64,000 bases of DNA from Chloroflexota bacterium (GTDB lineage: Bacteria > Chloroflexota > UBA11872 > VXOZ01): contig JAJEAH010000007.1 in NCBI GenBank assembly GCA_022824225.1, positions 46,613 to 110,612 of the forward strand. Direction: 5' to 3'. Numbering within the stretch: the stretch's first letter is position 1; each line of letters opens with the position of its first letter. Below are positions 16,346 to 26,275 of this stretch, in pieces. A program made the position numbers and the translations under genes. The notes under the pieces are model-generated. The model had not been told where the DNA came from. It saw nothing but the letters and a program-made list of their open reading frames with translations, and did no database searches.

Positions 16346-17476
16346 GAGTAGGTGGCCGTCGTCATGGAGCCGCCAAGCGGCATCGACGAGGGCCCACAGG
16401 CCGCCGCTCACTGCCGCGTTGCCGCCCATCACAATCGGGTAGTCGGCCTGCCATGCCGCCGCGGCCAGGTCCCGGGTCGCGTCATCACGAATTTCGCTTA
16501 CCAGACCCAAGTCGGCGGCAAACCGGTCGGCGCCGCTCACGTCCCGCCTAGCGTGGGCAAACAACACCCGCGTATCCAGAAAGAGCGCGTTTCCCATCTG
16601 CGCAAATGCGTCGCAGAACGCCGCCGGCCCCACCGCGTCCAGATAGAAGCCCAAGAGCGAGCGCACCAGACGCGTGCTCGTGCTCATGCCCCGCTCTTCG
16701 GAAAACACGCGAATGCGGCAAGCCATGTCCCGCCGGAGCAGCGGCCAAAGCTGCGCGCTGACCCGGCCCGCGAGAACGACTTCCTCGTGGGGTCGAACGA
16801 AGGTCGGCATCGCCGCGCGCAGGCGCCGCGTAAGGGGCGCCAACGCGCCTGTGACGGTCGGCTGCGCCAGATACGCGCGTGTTGCCGGACCGCAAAGCGG
16901 GTGCTGTGCCAGCATCGCAAGATCGGTGGGGGTGTCGACGTCGAACATGCCGGCGATGTGGGGTTCCCGGGGTGCGTGTGCCAGGTTGCCTTCCAACGCC
17001 AACTGCCGGGCCAGACCGTTGTCGCGCTGGCGCGGCAGCTTCACCAGCGTGAGCGCGCTGCCGGGATGAAAGCCGATGTAGTCCGCGGAGAAGAAGTTGT
17101 TGGCGATAACGCCGTGGTCCAGACCGGACACCGCATCGCGCAACTCCGCGAGTTCGGCTACGGAAAGCAGGGGGCCGCTGCCGCCGCCAATGTAGAGCAC
17201 ACGCTCGATACGGTGGCTCGCCACAATGTTCGCCAGCGCGCTGCCGAACCGGAAGCCGGCGCCGCTTCCCGTTGGCTCGACAACTGCCTCAGGCCTCAGA
17301 TCGTCGAATGAGTCCGCCTGCGAGGCGGCGACGACGATGGGCGCGAAGCCGCCGGCGGCCTGCGCCTTGGCAATGACGTCGCGGGCAATGGGCACGTGGC
17401 TGTCATAGACCAGCCGCTCCGGTTCGCTGTCCCCTTGCTTGCCGGCAAAGAGTACGAGACCTACGTTCTTCGCCAT
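16343..17476 (-). CDS. Nucleotidyltransferase-like protein (MobA/CofC-type fold) with extra C-terminal domain
   Basis: 377 residues, not assigned to a named protein. The first ~210 residues look like an NTP-transferase-3 type fold: LVLFAGKQGDSEPERLVYD near the start, VLYIGGGSGPLLS, and FDVDTPTDLAMLAQHP, a hallmark of MobA/CofC-type transferases. The remaining ~170 residues are helical and unrecognised. Sugar-phosphate or cofactor nucleotidylation is possible but not shown. The next minus gene, an epimerase, is 243 bp upstream, so an operon is uncertain. The gene's 3' end touches the repeat array. Confidence 0.6.
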   Translation of the reverse strand: MAKNVGLVLFAGKQGDSEPERLVYDSHVPIARDVIAKAQAAGGFAPIVVAASQADSFDDLRPEAVVEPTGSGAGFRFGSALANIVASHRIERVLYIGGGSGPLLSVAELAELRDAVSGLDHGVIANNFFSADYIGFHPGSALTLVKLPRQRDNGLARQLALEGNLAHAPREPHIAGMFDVDTPTDLAMLAQHPLCGPATRAYLAQPTVTGALAPLTRRLRAAMPTFVRPHEEVVLAGRVSAQLWPLLRRDMACRIRVFSEERGMSTSTRLVRSLLGFYLDAVGPAAFCDAFAQMGNALFLDTRVLFAHARRDVSGADRFAADLGLVSEIRDDATRDLAAAAWQADYPIVMGGNAAVSGGLWALVDAAWRLHDDGHLL

Positions 17477-17719
17477 TCACCCGCTGCGCTTCCCAAAGCG
17501 AACCCCCGAGTCTGCGCCTACGCCCCGGCGTACCCCGCAGCCTACTCGTCGTCCGCAACGACTATCTTCTGCCGACCTGCCGGATCAGGTAAACTCCAAC
17601 GAGTCTGCCGCGTTTCACAGACTCTGCCTTTATACCGGTGTGGGCCAATGCCGCGCGCAAGCTCTCCCGGCCCGGAGACCCCGCATCACACTGGCGCAGA
17701 CCACTACCTACCGCATCGC

Positions 17720-18757
17720 TTACGCCGGGATAACAGTGGTCTCCTTGCCTTCCCGCAGCGCCACGGCGTCGGCCACCATGCGGTGGAAGTCATGCTGGGG
17801 CGCGTACTTTACCCGCGACTTGGCGGCGCTGTTGTCGGCCCAATACCGCCAGCACGCCGGGGCCTCCCAGTCCAGCACCGGCAGACCCAGCAGATCGCTC
17901 AGCACCGGCGTCGCCTCGCTGAATGGGATGGGATAAGGTCCGTGCATGTTGAGGGTCTGGCCGACGGCGCCGTCCTCTTCCAAGGCCTGCACAATGCCGT
18001 GCACCACGTCGCGGGCGTCCGTGCGCTGCCAGAGCCAGGAATTGCCTTCGCGGTCGTGGTAGTTTACCAGCAGCTTGCTGGGATCGTCGGTGCGTTGCCG
18101 CACGGCCTCTTCTAGTTTGGCGACGTTTTCGGCCATTTCGGGGTGATAGAGGGGGCCGCGCCGGGCGAAGTTAGCCTCCTGGTGCTGACCTCCCGCGATG
18201 CCCGACGACCAGCCATTGAAGATTTCCTCGCCCGCCAAAATGGCCCCGGGCCGGATGATGGTCGTCTTCAGCTCGTACTCACGCCGGTAGTGCTCCACCA
18301 ATTCCTCGTTGAGCACTTTGATCATGCCGTACTCTTTGACCGGCAGGCGCGGGTGTTGCTCGTCAACCGGCGAGTAGAGCAACGCCGGCATGGGGTACAC
18401 CGTGTCGCTGCTGATGTGAATGAACCGGTGCAGCCGGTCGCCTTGCTCCGCCACCGCCTGCAGCAGGCGCATGGTGCCGGTGGTGTTGATGTCGTAGTAC
18501 GTGAACTTCTCCATGGCCGGCGGCCGCGACATGACACAGGCCGTGTGGACCACGGCTTCTACGCCGACGGCGGCCTGGGCGATTCCATCGGTGTCGTCCA
18601 GCCCCACGTGCGCGATCTCCACGTCGAAGGCGTCGAGTTTGTCCGCCTTGGGATCTCCGGGGAACACCATGCCCCGCACCTGGTGGCCCCGGGCCAGCAG
18701 TTCCTTGGTCAGGTTCGTGCCCACGCGTCCCGACGCGCCTGAGACCAGTATTCTCAC
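17720..18757 (-). CDS. NAD-dependent epimerase/dehydratase (extended SDR)
   Basis: 345 residues. N-terminal Rossmann motif MRILVSGASGRVGTNL (GxxGxxG); active-site signature Ser in HISSDTVYP and YGMIK (YxxxK) near residue 165, followed by TTIIRPGAILAG. Family members epimerise or dehydrate nucleotide sugars or related compounds in the cytosol. GTG 18757 has GAGGAGG 8-9 bp upstream. Substrate not evident; downstream lies the nucleotidyltransferase-like gene on the same strand, which would suit sugar-nucleotide work but is weak evidence. Confidence 0.85.
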   Translation of the reverse strand: MRILVSGASGRVGTNLTKELLARGHQVRGMVFPGDPKADKLDAFDVEIAHVGLDDTDGIAQAAVGVEAVVHTACVMSRPPAMEKFTYYDINTTGTMRLLQAVAEQGDRLHRFIHISSDTVYPMPALLYSPVDEQHPRLPVKEYGMIKVLNEELVEHYRREYELKTTIIRPGAILAGEEIFNGWSSGIAGGQHQEANFARRGPLYHPEMAENVAKLEEAVRQRTDDPSKLLVNYHDREGNSWLWQRTDARDVVHGIVQALEEDGAVGQTLNMHGPYPIPFSEATPVLSDLLGLPVLDWEAPACWRYWADNSAAKSRVKYAPQHDFHRMVADAVALREGKETTVIPA

Positions 18758-18844
18758 CGGATGTCCTCCTCGTTACGTGCCGGATGTCTTGAACGATAAT
18801 ACGCAAGCCGCGGCCTGGGCGCAATTTGCCCCCGTACACAAAAT

Positions 18845-18881
18845 GAGCCGCCCCGGCGCGAAATCGCGCAAGGGGCGGCTC
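18845..18881 (-). terminator. Intrinsic terminator of the third solute-binding protein gene
   Basis: GAGCCGCCCC / GGGGCGGCTC stem with an inner GCGCG-AAAT-CGCGC hairpin. Read on the minus strand it is followed by ATTTTGTG. Lies 44 bp beyond the stop codon of the gene ending at 18926. Confidence 0.75.
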
Positions 18882-18925
18882 AATGACTTCAGCGATCAGT
18901 TTGGCTCGCGACTTTGCAGCGGCCC

Positions 18926-20332
18926 TTACTGAAGCACGGAGTTCTCCAACGCTTCATCCAGGACTTCCTGCGCCAGTTGGTCGGCTTCTTTCAGGGCCTC
19001 CTGGATCGTCGTCTCTTTCCTGAAGATGGCTTCCGCCATGTTCCGGTGAATGCCAATGAGGCCGATGCCGCCCGGCGCGCCGACGACAAAGCCCGCAACC
19101 GCCATCGAGTTCACGGCTTCCTGGCGCAGCGCGTCGCCCTGGATGAAGTCCTCACTGCGCGCAACGGACTTCCGCATGGGCAAACGGCTCTTGCCTAAGG
19201 CATGGCGCAGGTCTTGCGGGGCTTGGAAGAGCCACTCGATGAATGTAAAGGCCTGCTCAGGATTCTTGGAGCCGTTGGGGATGATGTTGTCGCCGCAACC
19301 GCTGTACGTCGCATTCGAGCCTCCCGGCGGCAACGGCGGGGAGGTAGCGCTGTAGTCGAGCTTGTCAAACCCAGCCTTGTAGTTGGGCTGGTGCGGCGTG
19401 TCATAGATCGTGTAGAGCATGCTGGCGCCGCGGTCCGTAAACACGATGCGCGGGTCGGTGTCCCCACGGAACTCATCTGTCGCGTCGAAGCCGTCCTGCA
19501 GGTCGTAGATGCGTACCAGATGCTCGAACGCGTTCACGGATATTTCAGTGTCAAGCGTCGAAGTCCGGTCGTCCGCGCTGATGATCGCGCCACCGAGCTG
19601 CCAGATTGCCACCATCCAGCACGCCCAGACGCTGCCGGGGCCCCAGTGCGGTACGTAGCCAAGCTGCGTGATCTTCTGGCCTTCTCGCTTCACCATCCTG
19701 CCAACAGCGCTGTAGAGATCGTCCCACGAGGCGGGCGGACTTCCGGGGTCCAGACCGGCATCGATCATGTTGTCGTGGCCGATGAAAAGCGTGCGGGCGT
19801 CGGGTGTAAAGGGCATCCCGAACTGCCGCCCCTGCCACACGGCATCATTCAGGATCTCATCCCACATGTCGCTGGTATCTATCGTGGAAGAGGCCTTTAC
19901 CATTTCTGTCATTTCCGAGGCCAGGCCGGCGTGGGCGAGGGTTTTGATGGTGAAACGGGGCGCAAACGACATATCGGGCGCGGCGTCAGCCGCCACCGCC
20001 GCGGGCAGTTTCTCAAACGTCTCGCCCCACGGCGTGGGCATCGTGTTGATGACGATGCCATCCTGCATCTCGTTGAACTCGTCGCGCAGTTCCAGGCCCA
20101 CACCCTCGGTGAACGAGGCCCAGAAGCCGTTCAGGGACCAGAAGTCCACCTGCACGGTCTCCATTTGCGGCGCTTCCGCCTCTGCTTCCTTTTCCTCCAT
20201 CTCCGGCGCTTCTTCAGCGACCGGCGCCGCTACCTGTCCGCACGCGGCCAGCAGGCCGACGCCGCCCACCATGCCGGCGCCGATGCCCAACATCCCCCGG
20301 CGGCTTACGTTCATAGATTTCACCTTAGACAT
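18926..20332 (-). CDS. Extracellular solute-binding lipoprotein (sugar ABC type), third in window
   Basis: 468 residues. MNVSRRGMLGIGAGMVGGV with a twin-arginine and lipobox LLAAC gives a Tat-type lipoprotein signal, followed by a Glu-rich linker (EEAPEMEEKEAEAEA) and a family 1 solute-binding domain (VDFWSLNGF...). ATG 20332 is preferred because GGAGGA lies 6 bp upstream; the ORF-track GTG at 20344 overlaps that site. Distantly related to the 1.7- and 3.4-kb paralogs. It has its own promoter and terminator, and again no permease or ATPase gene. Ligand unknown. Confidence 0.85.
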   Translation of the reverse strand: MSKVKSMNVSRRGMLGIGAGMVGGVGLLAACGQVAAPVAEEAPEMEEKEAEAEAPQMETVQVDFWSLNGFWASFTEGVGLELRDEFNEMQDGIVINTMPTPWGETFEKLPAAVAADAAPDMSFAPRFTIKTLAHAGLASEMTEMVKASSTIDTSDMWDEILNDAVWQGRQFGMPFTPDARTLFIGHDNMIDAGLDPGSPPASWDDLYSAVGRMVKREGQKITQLGYVPHWGPGSVWACWMVAIWQLGGAIISADDRTSTLDTEISVNAFEHLVRIYDLQDGFDATDEFRGDTDPRIVFTDRGASMLYTIYDTPHQPNYKAGFDKLDYSATSPPLPPGGSNATYSGCGDNIIPNGSKNPEQAFTFIEWLFQAPQDLRHALGKSRLPMRKSVARSEDFIQGDALRQEAVNSMAVAGFVVGAPGGIGLIGIHRNMAEAIFRKETTIQEALKEADQLAQEVLDEALENSVLQ

Positions 20333-20500
20333 TATTTCCTCCACACTTGTGTTCGTTCCTAAACTACCTACCAGCGTAGCCGCTCTGAGCCGCCGTTACG
20401 GCGCTCCGGACGCCACGCGCCCGCCTTGCGCACGCAGACCTTTAGCCTATGAAGACCGCTAGCCCTGCCCTCCTTCCCGCATAGCCTCAAACTCGCTTGC

Positions 20501-20529
20501 ATTATATCCACTGCCGAATATCGCGACAA
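20501..20529 (-). promoter_or_regulatory. Promoter of the third solute-binding protein gene
   Basis: On the minus strand: TTGTCG (20529-20524), a 17-bp spacer, and a perfect TATAAT (20506-20501). The predicted 5' leader is about 160 nt. TTGTCG -35 boxes are also seen at the tRNA-Ser gene. Confidence 0.7.
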
Positions 20530-20568
20530 GATTGACAGGCGGGCCGGACTTCACACTTTGGGCTGCAG

Positions 20569-21606
20569 CTAGCAGGCCGCGGCTTCAACGATGCTCACAA
20601 CCGCGTGCGTGGGAATAACCCGCGTGAGCGATAGACCCGCAGCGGTGAATAGTTCCGCATACTCGTCTTCGGTGCGCTCCCGCCCACCAGCGGTCAACGC
20701 CAGCATGACCACGTCCCAGAGCTTGCTATTCGACGGCTCGTTGCCGGGGGGCATGACCCCTTCGATCACGAGCACCTTGCCGCCGTCGTTCATTGCCTCG
20801 CGGCAATTGCGCAAGATGGCTACCGAACGTTCGTCGCCCCAGTCATGGATGATGTGCTTGAGCAGATAGGCATCTCCCCCGGTGGGGGCGGTCTCGAAGA
20901 AGTCGCCGCCGATCACCTTGCACCGGTCGGCGGTCGACGCAACCGCCAACTCCCCCTTGGCGGCATCAACGACGTTGGGCCGGTCGAAGAGAATGCCGCG
21001 CATATCCGGATACGCGGCAAGTATGTCCGCGAGCAAACGGCCGTGACCTCCGCCCACGTCCACCACCGTGCCGCAGTCTGAGAAGTCGTAGGCGGCGCAG
21101 ACGCCGGCGGCCTCGAAGCGGGAGAGCGCCGTCATCGAATCGTTGAATTCGGCGGCCGCCGTGGGATTCTGCTCCATGAAGTCGAAGAGCGACAGCCCGC
21201 ACGCCAGGTCGAACGCGGGTCTGTTCTGCTCAACACTGAAAAGCAGGTGCGCCCATGCGCGGTTGTACCATTCGCTGCCGTGCACAATCGCGTAGTCGCG
21301 GAAGGAGCACGGCGCGTCGGCCTGCAGCAATTCCGCCATGGGCGTGAGCCCGAACTGCCGCGGCTCCAGTTCCACAAAGACCTCGTGGCTTGCCAGCAGG
21401 CGCAAGACCCGATAGAGGGCCTCAGCGTTGGTCTTGGTCGCCGCCGCCAGGTCGGCTACGGACTTTGGCCCATCCGCCAGCAGGTCGGCGATGCCCAGCT
21501 TCGCCGCAACGAAGAGGCACTGGGTGTTGGCCTTGCCCCACACCAATTGCTGAAGGCGGGGGACAAGCGCGGGATCGGGGAATGAGTCCGGCCAGTCCGG
21601 CGTCAT
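20569..21606 (-). CDS. SAM-dependent O-methyltransferase (Methyltransf_2 type)
   Basis: 345 residues. The N-terminal ~95 residues form the winged-helix dimerisation domain typical of plant and polyketide O-methyltransferases (SVADLAAATKTNAEALYRVLRLLAS). The SAM site is VVDVGGGHGRLLADIL, with GGDFFE further on, and the catalytic-base His sits in LLKHIIHDWGDE. ATG 21606 follows GGAG. Such enzymes methylate hydroxyls of small aromatic or polyketide metabolites. It stands alone between the solute-binding protein and Ggt genes, with no biosynthetic cluster nearby, so the substrate is unknown. Confidence 0.87.
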   Translation of the reverse strand: MTPDWPDSFPDPALVPRLQQLVWGKANTQCLFVAAKLGIADLLADGPKSVADLAAATKTNAEALYRVLRLLASHEVFVELEPRQFGLTPMAELLQADAPCSFRDYAIVHGSEWYNRAWAHLLFSVEQNRPAFDLACGLSLFDFMEQNPTAAAEFNDSMTALSRFEAAGVCAAYDFSDCGTVVDVGGGHGRLLADILAAYPDMRGILFDRPNVVDAAKGELAVASTADRCKVIGGDFFETAPTGGDAYLLKHIIHDWGDERSVAILRNCREAMNDGGKVLVIEGVMPPGNEPSNSKLWDVVMLALTAGGRERTEDEYAELFTAAGLSLTRVIPTHAVVSIVEAAAC

Positions 21607-21809
21607 AGCATACTCCGCATGTGCAATTTCCGGTCAGGCAATGTGGGGGCGCGCCACTAGCGGCGTGGGTAGACTGCGCCTATGCAGGCCACAGAATCAC
21701 AGGCTTCTCTGGGTAAAGCGGTCACGCGTAAATCACGCGGTCGCCACGTTTGGGCGCTCCGCGCAAGCCCACACAAACGTCTTACGCCAAGCCATACGCC
21801 TGCTACGCA

Positions 21810-23555
21810 TCATCTACCCATCGCATACGGCGACATCGTGCGCGGCGAGGCCGCGCCCTCGATTAGGCCCGTATCGGGATTGAAGCGCACGCCGGTCACC
21901 TGGCCGTGCGCCCAGTCATTGCCCACCACGACTTCATGGCCGCGGGCTTCCAATTCCTCACGCACCGCATCCGGTATGCGGCCCTCCACCACCAGTCGTT
22001 TTGGATACGCCGCCCGCGGGTAGAACGAACTGGGGAAGTGCATGCTGTGGAACGTCGGCGCATCGATAGCCTCTTGCAAGCCCATGCCAAAGTCGACCAC
22101 GTTGAGGAAGAACTGCAGCGTCCACTGGTCTTGCATATCGCCGCCGGGCGTGCCAAAGACCATGTGGGGCCGTCCGTCCTTCATCGCCAGCGACGGCGTG
22201 AGTGTGGTGCGCGGGCGCTTGCCCGGCACGAGCGCATTGGGATGCGCCGGGTCCAGCGAGAACATCTGTCCGCGCGTGCCCAGCGGGAAGCCCAAACCGG
22301 CGACAACCGGCGAGGACATCAGCCAGCCGCCGCTCGGCGTGGCCGAGAACATGTTGCCGGCGGCATCGATCACGTCCAAGTGCGTGGTGTCATACGAGTA
22401 CACGGCGGGATCCCCCGACCGGGCCTGGAGCGCCGACGCCGGCACGTCGCCGGGCCGCAGGTCCGGCGAGGCCACCGCCGGATCGATCAACCCTACGCGC
22501 TCTTGCGCGTACGCTTTGTCCAAGAGCCGGTCCAGCGGCACGTTGGCAAACGCCGGATCGCCGTAGTACGTCTCGCGGTCGGCAAAAGCCAGCTTGGCAG
22601 CTTCCACCACGGTGTGGATGTACTCCGGCGAATTGTGGCCCAGGGCGGCCAGGTCAAACTGCTCGAGCAGCGTGAGTTGCTGCAAGAACACGGGGCCCTG
22701 GCACCACGGGCCGCACTTGTAGACGTCCACGCCGCGGTAGTTTACGGTCACCGGTGGTTCGACTTGCGTGCGGTGCGCGGCAAAGTCCTCCGCCGTGATA
22801 AGTCCACGGTGCCGCTGGCCGTTGGCGTCGAGCACCTCGGTATTGGCCGCAAACGCCGCGGCCTTGGCGGCCACGTCGCCGCGGTAGAAGTAGTCGAGCG
22901 CGGCACGCAAGCCCGCTTCCCGACCGCGCTGCCGCTCCCGCATTTCGGCGTCGATGGCGCCCCGGAACGTGCGGGCCCAATCGGGTTGCCGCCAGATGGC
23001 GCCCACCGCGGGCACGTCACCGTCGGCCAGGAATGCCTGGGCCGAGGTGGGCCACTGCGTGCGGAACTTTTCCGCTTGGTTACCCAGGCTGCGGCTCAAT
23101 TCCGGGTACATGGGAAAGCCGCCCTGGGCCATGTCCACCACCGGGCCCAATGTATCCTTGAGGCTCAGCGTGCCAAAGCGCAGCAGCGAAGTCACCCAGG
23201 AGCCGAACGCGCCCGGCACCGTTGCCGGCAGGAAGCCGTCGCCCGGTATCAGCTCGATGTTCTGAGAGCGAAACCACTCGATGGTCGCCCTTTTGGGGGC
23301 TATGCCCTGTCCGTTGACGGCAACGACCTGCGACCCGTCGGCCGCGGCCCGATGGATGAGAATCGGACTCTCGCCGCCAATTCCGTTGGCGTGGGGTTTC
23401 AGCAGGTTCAGCGCAAAGCCCGCCGCCACGCCGGCGTCGATGGCATTGCCGCCCTGGTCAAGCACCCGCATGCCGATGGCCGTCGCCAAATAGTGCCCCG
23501 TCGTGATGACGCCGTGGGTTCCCATGATTACGGGGCGTGTGGTGAATTCCGCCAT
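21810..23555 (-). CDS. Gamma-glutamyltransferase-family protein
   Basis: 581 residues, an N-terminal nucleophile hydrolase made as a precursor. Autocleavage would occur before Thr390 in YSYDTTHLDV, which becomes the catalytic N-terminus of the small subunit. Substrate-loop motifs GIGGESPILIHRA and PSGGWLMSSPV are present (family: GxGGG, and GxGSxx-like loop). No signal peptide is visible, so it is probably cytosolic, as for many Ggt-like acylases. It could cleave glutathione or another gamma-glutamyl or acyl amide. ATG 23555 has AAGGAGCG upstream. Confidence 0.88.
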   Translation of the reverse strand: MAEFTTRPVIMGTHGVITTGHYLATAIGMRVLDQGGNAIDAGVAAGFALNLLKPHANGIGGESPILIHRAAADGSQVVAVNGQGIAPKRATIEWFRSQNIELIPGDGFLPATVPGAFGSWVTSLLRFGTLSLKDTLGPVVDMAQGGFPMYPELSRSLGNQAEKFRTQWPTSAQAFLADGDVPAVGAIWRQPDWARTFRGAIDAEMRERQRGREAGLRAALDYFYRGDVAAKAAAFAANTEVLDANGQRHRGLITAEDFAAHRTQVEPPVTVNYRGVDVYKCGPWCQGPVFLQQLTLLEQFDLAALGHNSPEYIHTVVEAAKLAFADRETYYGDPAFANVPLDRLLDKAYAQERVGLIDPAVASPDLRPGDVPASALQARSGDPAVYSYDTTHLDVIDAAGNMFSATPSGGWLMSSPVVAGLGFPLGTRGQMFSLDPAHPNALVPGKRPRTTLTPSLAMKDGRPHMVFGTPGGDMQDQWTLQFFLNVVDFGMGLQEAIDAPTFHSMHFPSSFYPRAAYPKRLVVEGRIPDAVREELEARGHEVVVGNDWAHGQVTGVRFNPDTGLIEGAASPRTMSPYAMGR

Positions 23556-23788
23556 TGCGTTCGTTCGCTCCTTGCACCGCCTGACCGCACGCTGCGCCGG
23601 CTCGCGCAGCGGCGCACACCCAGACGGGAATCAGCTTTGTGACCGAGTAAAGAATTGCTGCAATGAACGTAGCATGTTGCTGTCAAAACCGCAAACCCCC
23701 GCAGGTGGATAGCGTGCGTGTAGCCGGTGCATTCCACTCGGTGGTACGATTGGGCAAACTCTTTCCCAGCAGCAAACCACAGAAGCCC

Positions 23789-25141
23789 ATGCAGCAGTCT
23801 AACAAGCCCCCTCTGCCAGCGACGCCTGTTGACCTCGGCGACGGTCTGCGCTTGCGCTTTGCCGCGCCTGAAGACTTCGACGCCTTGGTTGACTACATCA
23901 AGCGTGTTCCCGAGTACGACTCGCCCGTAGACTCCGTAGTCGAGTGGGCGCACGAGTTGATGTCCGGCAGGCATCCCACGACTCGAGCCGGCGACTTTAC
24001 CGTTGTGGAGGATACGCGCACCGGTAAGATCGTTTCGTCGCTCTGCCTCATCCCGCAGACCTGGTCGTACGGCGGCATTCCGTTCGGCTGCGGCCGCATC
24101 GAGCACGTGGCCACGGACCCGGCCTATCGCCGCCGCGGTCTGGTCCGCGCGCAGATGGACCTCATTCACGGGCTCAGCGCGTCCAAGGGCGACTTGATGC
24201 AGTCCATCACCGGCATCCCGTGGTACTACCGGCAGTTCGGCTACGCGTACGCCATGGATCTCTACTGCGGCCGAAGAGTGCGCGCGCCAATGCCCGAACC
24301 GCAACACACGCCGCGCTATCGCGTCCGACCTTTACGGAATTCCGACCACGGGTTTGTGCGTTCCGTTTACGAGCATGCCGCCCAACGGCAGCCCTTTAGC
24401 GTGGTACGCTCTGACGCGCATTGGGAATGGGAGTTCTCCGGCCGCTCTCCCACCAGCGAGGTCTACCGGCCGTGGCTCATCATCGAGGACATGGCGCAAA
24501 CACCGGTGGGCTACCTTCAGCACCACCCACTCGCCGTCAAGCCCGATCCGTGGCGGCTCGAGGTGCGCCAGTGCGCGCTTGCGGCGGGGGTCAGCCACTT
24601 GAACGTCGTGCCGGAACTGCCGCCGGCCCTTGCGCTCTATGTGAAAGCACTGCGGGCGGCGGAAGGGGTGGCGGAAAGCGCCCAGCCGGGCGAAATCGCG
24701 TTCACGTTAGGCCGAGAAAACCCCGTATACGCCGGCCTGTCGGATGCATTGAAGTCTCACAGTTGGGGGTACGCCTGGTATATCCGCATCCCCAATCTGG
24801 CGGCGTTTCTGCGCCACGTGCGCCCGGCATTGGAGAGCCATCTCCGGGGCACGCCCGCGGAAGGCTACACCGGCACGCTGACGTTGGACTTCTTTCGCGG
24901 CGGTCTGCGGCTCGCGTTCGAGGAGGGCCGGATAGTTGACGTGGCTACTTTAAGCCACAGTGAGGTTGACCCCAGCGACGCCGCGTTCCCGGACCTAACC
25001 TTCCTGGAATTGCTGGGCGGACGCCGCACCTATGCCCAGATCAAAGAGAGCGACCCCGACTGCCGTGCATCGGACCGGGCCCAGGCGCTGCTGGCCGCGC
25101 TCTTTCCGCCGTTCACGGGCAATCTGTGGCACTCGGACTAG
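23789..25141 (+). CDS. GNAT acetyltransferase, Eis-like three-domain type
   Basis: About 450 residues. The first GNAT domain (residues ~15-150) has the acetyl-CoA binding signature HVATDPAYRRRGLVRAQM. A second GNAT-like region follows (RVRPLRNSDHGFVRSVYEH), then a C-terminal SCP2-like domain, the arrangement of Eis-type enzymes that acetylate amines such as aminoglycosides or peptides. ATG 23789 is chosen where the family begins. The ORF-track start 23663 is possible but lies in the promoter region of the divergent Ggt gene. No clear Shine-Dalgarno for either. Confidence 0.75.
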   Translation: MQQSNKPPLPATPVDLGDGLRLRFAAPEDFDALVDYIKRVPEYDSPVDSVVEWAHELMSGRHPTTRAGDFTVVEDTRTGKIVSSLCLIPQTWSYGGIPFGCGRIEHVATDPAYRRRGLVRAQMDLIHGLSASKGDLMQSITGIPWYYRQFGYAYAMDLYCGRRVRAPMPEPQHTPRYRVRPLRNSDHGFVRSVYEHAAQRQPFSVVRSDAHWEWEFSGRSPTSEVYRPWLIIEDMAQTPVGYLQHHPLAVKPDPWRLEVRQCALAAGVSHLNVVPELPPALALYVKALRAAEGVAESAQPGEIAFTLGRENPVYAGLSDALKSHSWGYAWYIRIPNLAAFLRHVRPALESHLRGTPAEGYTGTLTLDFFRGGLRLAFEEGRIVDVATLSHSEVDPSDAAFPDLTFLELLGGRRTYAQIKESDPDCRASDRAQALLAALFPPFTGNLWHSD

Positions 25142-25243
25142 TATGGGCGCGCGCATGTGCCGGCGTCCGGCGACTGGCGTCACGAGTATGAGGTGGACGG
25201 CAAGGCAGCAGACTTGGTAGCCAGGGAGAGGGTGCAGGCGCTT

Positions 25244-26002
25244 CTACTGGGCCGTGTAGCCGCCGTCCACCGGCAGGGCCGCGCCGGTCACGAACGACGC
25301 CGCGTCTGAGCAGAGCCACGTGACCACGGCGGCCACTTCCTCCGGGCTGGCGAAGCGCTTGTTCGGTTGCGACGCCTTCAGTTTCGCGCCCACCTGCGGA
25401 TTGCGCGTTACCAAGGTCTCGAGCATGGGGCTGAAGACCGCGGCCGGGCACACGCAATTCACGCGAATGCCCTGCGGGGCGTACTGAAGCGCCGCCGTCT
25501 TGGTGAGACCCACCACGCCGTGTTTGCTGGCGGCGTAGGCGGGACTGTGCTGGCTGCCGACCAGACCGGCGATTGAGGATGTGTTCACGATCGCGCCGCC
25601 GGACTCCAGCATCGCCGGTATCTCGTACTTCATGCTGAGCCAGACACCCTTGAGATTGACGTCCATCACGTCGTCCCAATCGGCTTCGGTGAAATCGACC
25701 ATGGGCGCGCCGCCGCCCAACACGCCGGCGTTGTTGAAGGCAAAGTCCAAGCGCCCAAAGCGCTCGCCCGCGGCAGCTACCATCGCCTCGACATCGGCGG
25801 CCACCCGCACGTCGGTCTTGACGAAAACGCCCGTGCCGCCTTCCGCTTCCAGCAACCGCACCGTCTCTTGTCCGCCAGCCGAACTGACATCGGCCGCTAC
25901 CACGCGGGCGCCGCCCCGCGCGAAGCCGAGAGCTGCCGCGCGGCCTATGCCGGAGCCCGCGCCCGTTACCAACGCGACCCTGTCCGCAAACTCTCGTGAC
26001 AC
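25244..26002 (-). CDS. SDR-family oxidoreductase
   Basis: 252-residue classical short-chain dehydrogenase. TGAGSGIGRAAA (TGxxxGIG), NNAGVLGGG, Ser in NTSSIAGLVG, and YAASKHG (YxxxK) are all intact, with the usual PVDGGYTAQ C-terminus. An Asp after beta2 (VVAADVSSAGG) suggests NAD preference. GTG 26002 (SREFADRVALVTG) has GAGGAG 7 bp upstream, so it is preferred over the ORF-track GTG at 26017, which overlaps that site. Substrate undetermined. Confidence 0.87.
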   Translation of the reverse strand: MSREFADRVALVTGAGSGIGRAAALGFARGGARVVAADVSSAGGQETVRLLEAEGGTGVFVKTDVRVAADVEAMVAAAGERFGRLDFAFNNAGVLGGGAPMVDFTEADWDDVMDVNLKGVWLSMKYEIPAMLESGGAIVNTSSIAGLVGSQHSPAYAASKHGVVGLTKTAALQYAPQGIRVNCVCPAAVFSPMLETLVTRNPQVGAKLKASQPNKRFASPEEVAAVVTWLCSDAASFVTGAALPVDGGYTAQ

Positions 26003-26275
26003 GCTACCGCTCCTCACGCTTGCCGTGCTGCCTTATTTGACTCCAGTTTGACGCTCACACTTACAGGGGAGCGCGAGCCCAGATATGTCGCTGCAGCGCC
26101 ACTAGGCCGCGTTCTCTTGCGAGCGTAACCGCGTCTGCTTGCGCCCAGCCCTCTGCGCGGGTCCTGCAGGACAAACGAGTGCCCTGGACGGGCGCCGGCA
26201 TGCCTTCTGTCACCTGCCCCGGGCTACCTACATCGGACGGGCAGCGCACGCCCGCAACAAGGGACGGCGCTCCGG

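Noticed and set aside
21906-23642. 578-codon plus-strand ORF opposite the Ggt gene
   Set aside because: Antisense shadow of a high-GC gene; low-complexity His/Arg/Val composition and no family motif, whereas the minus strand encodes a complete gamma-glutamyltransferase.
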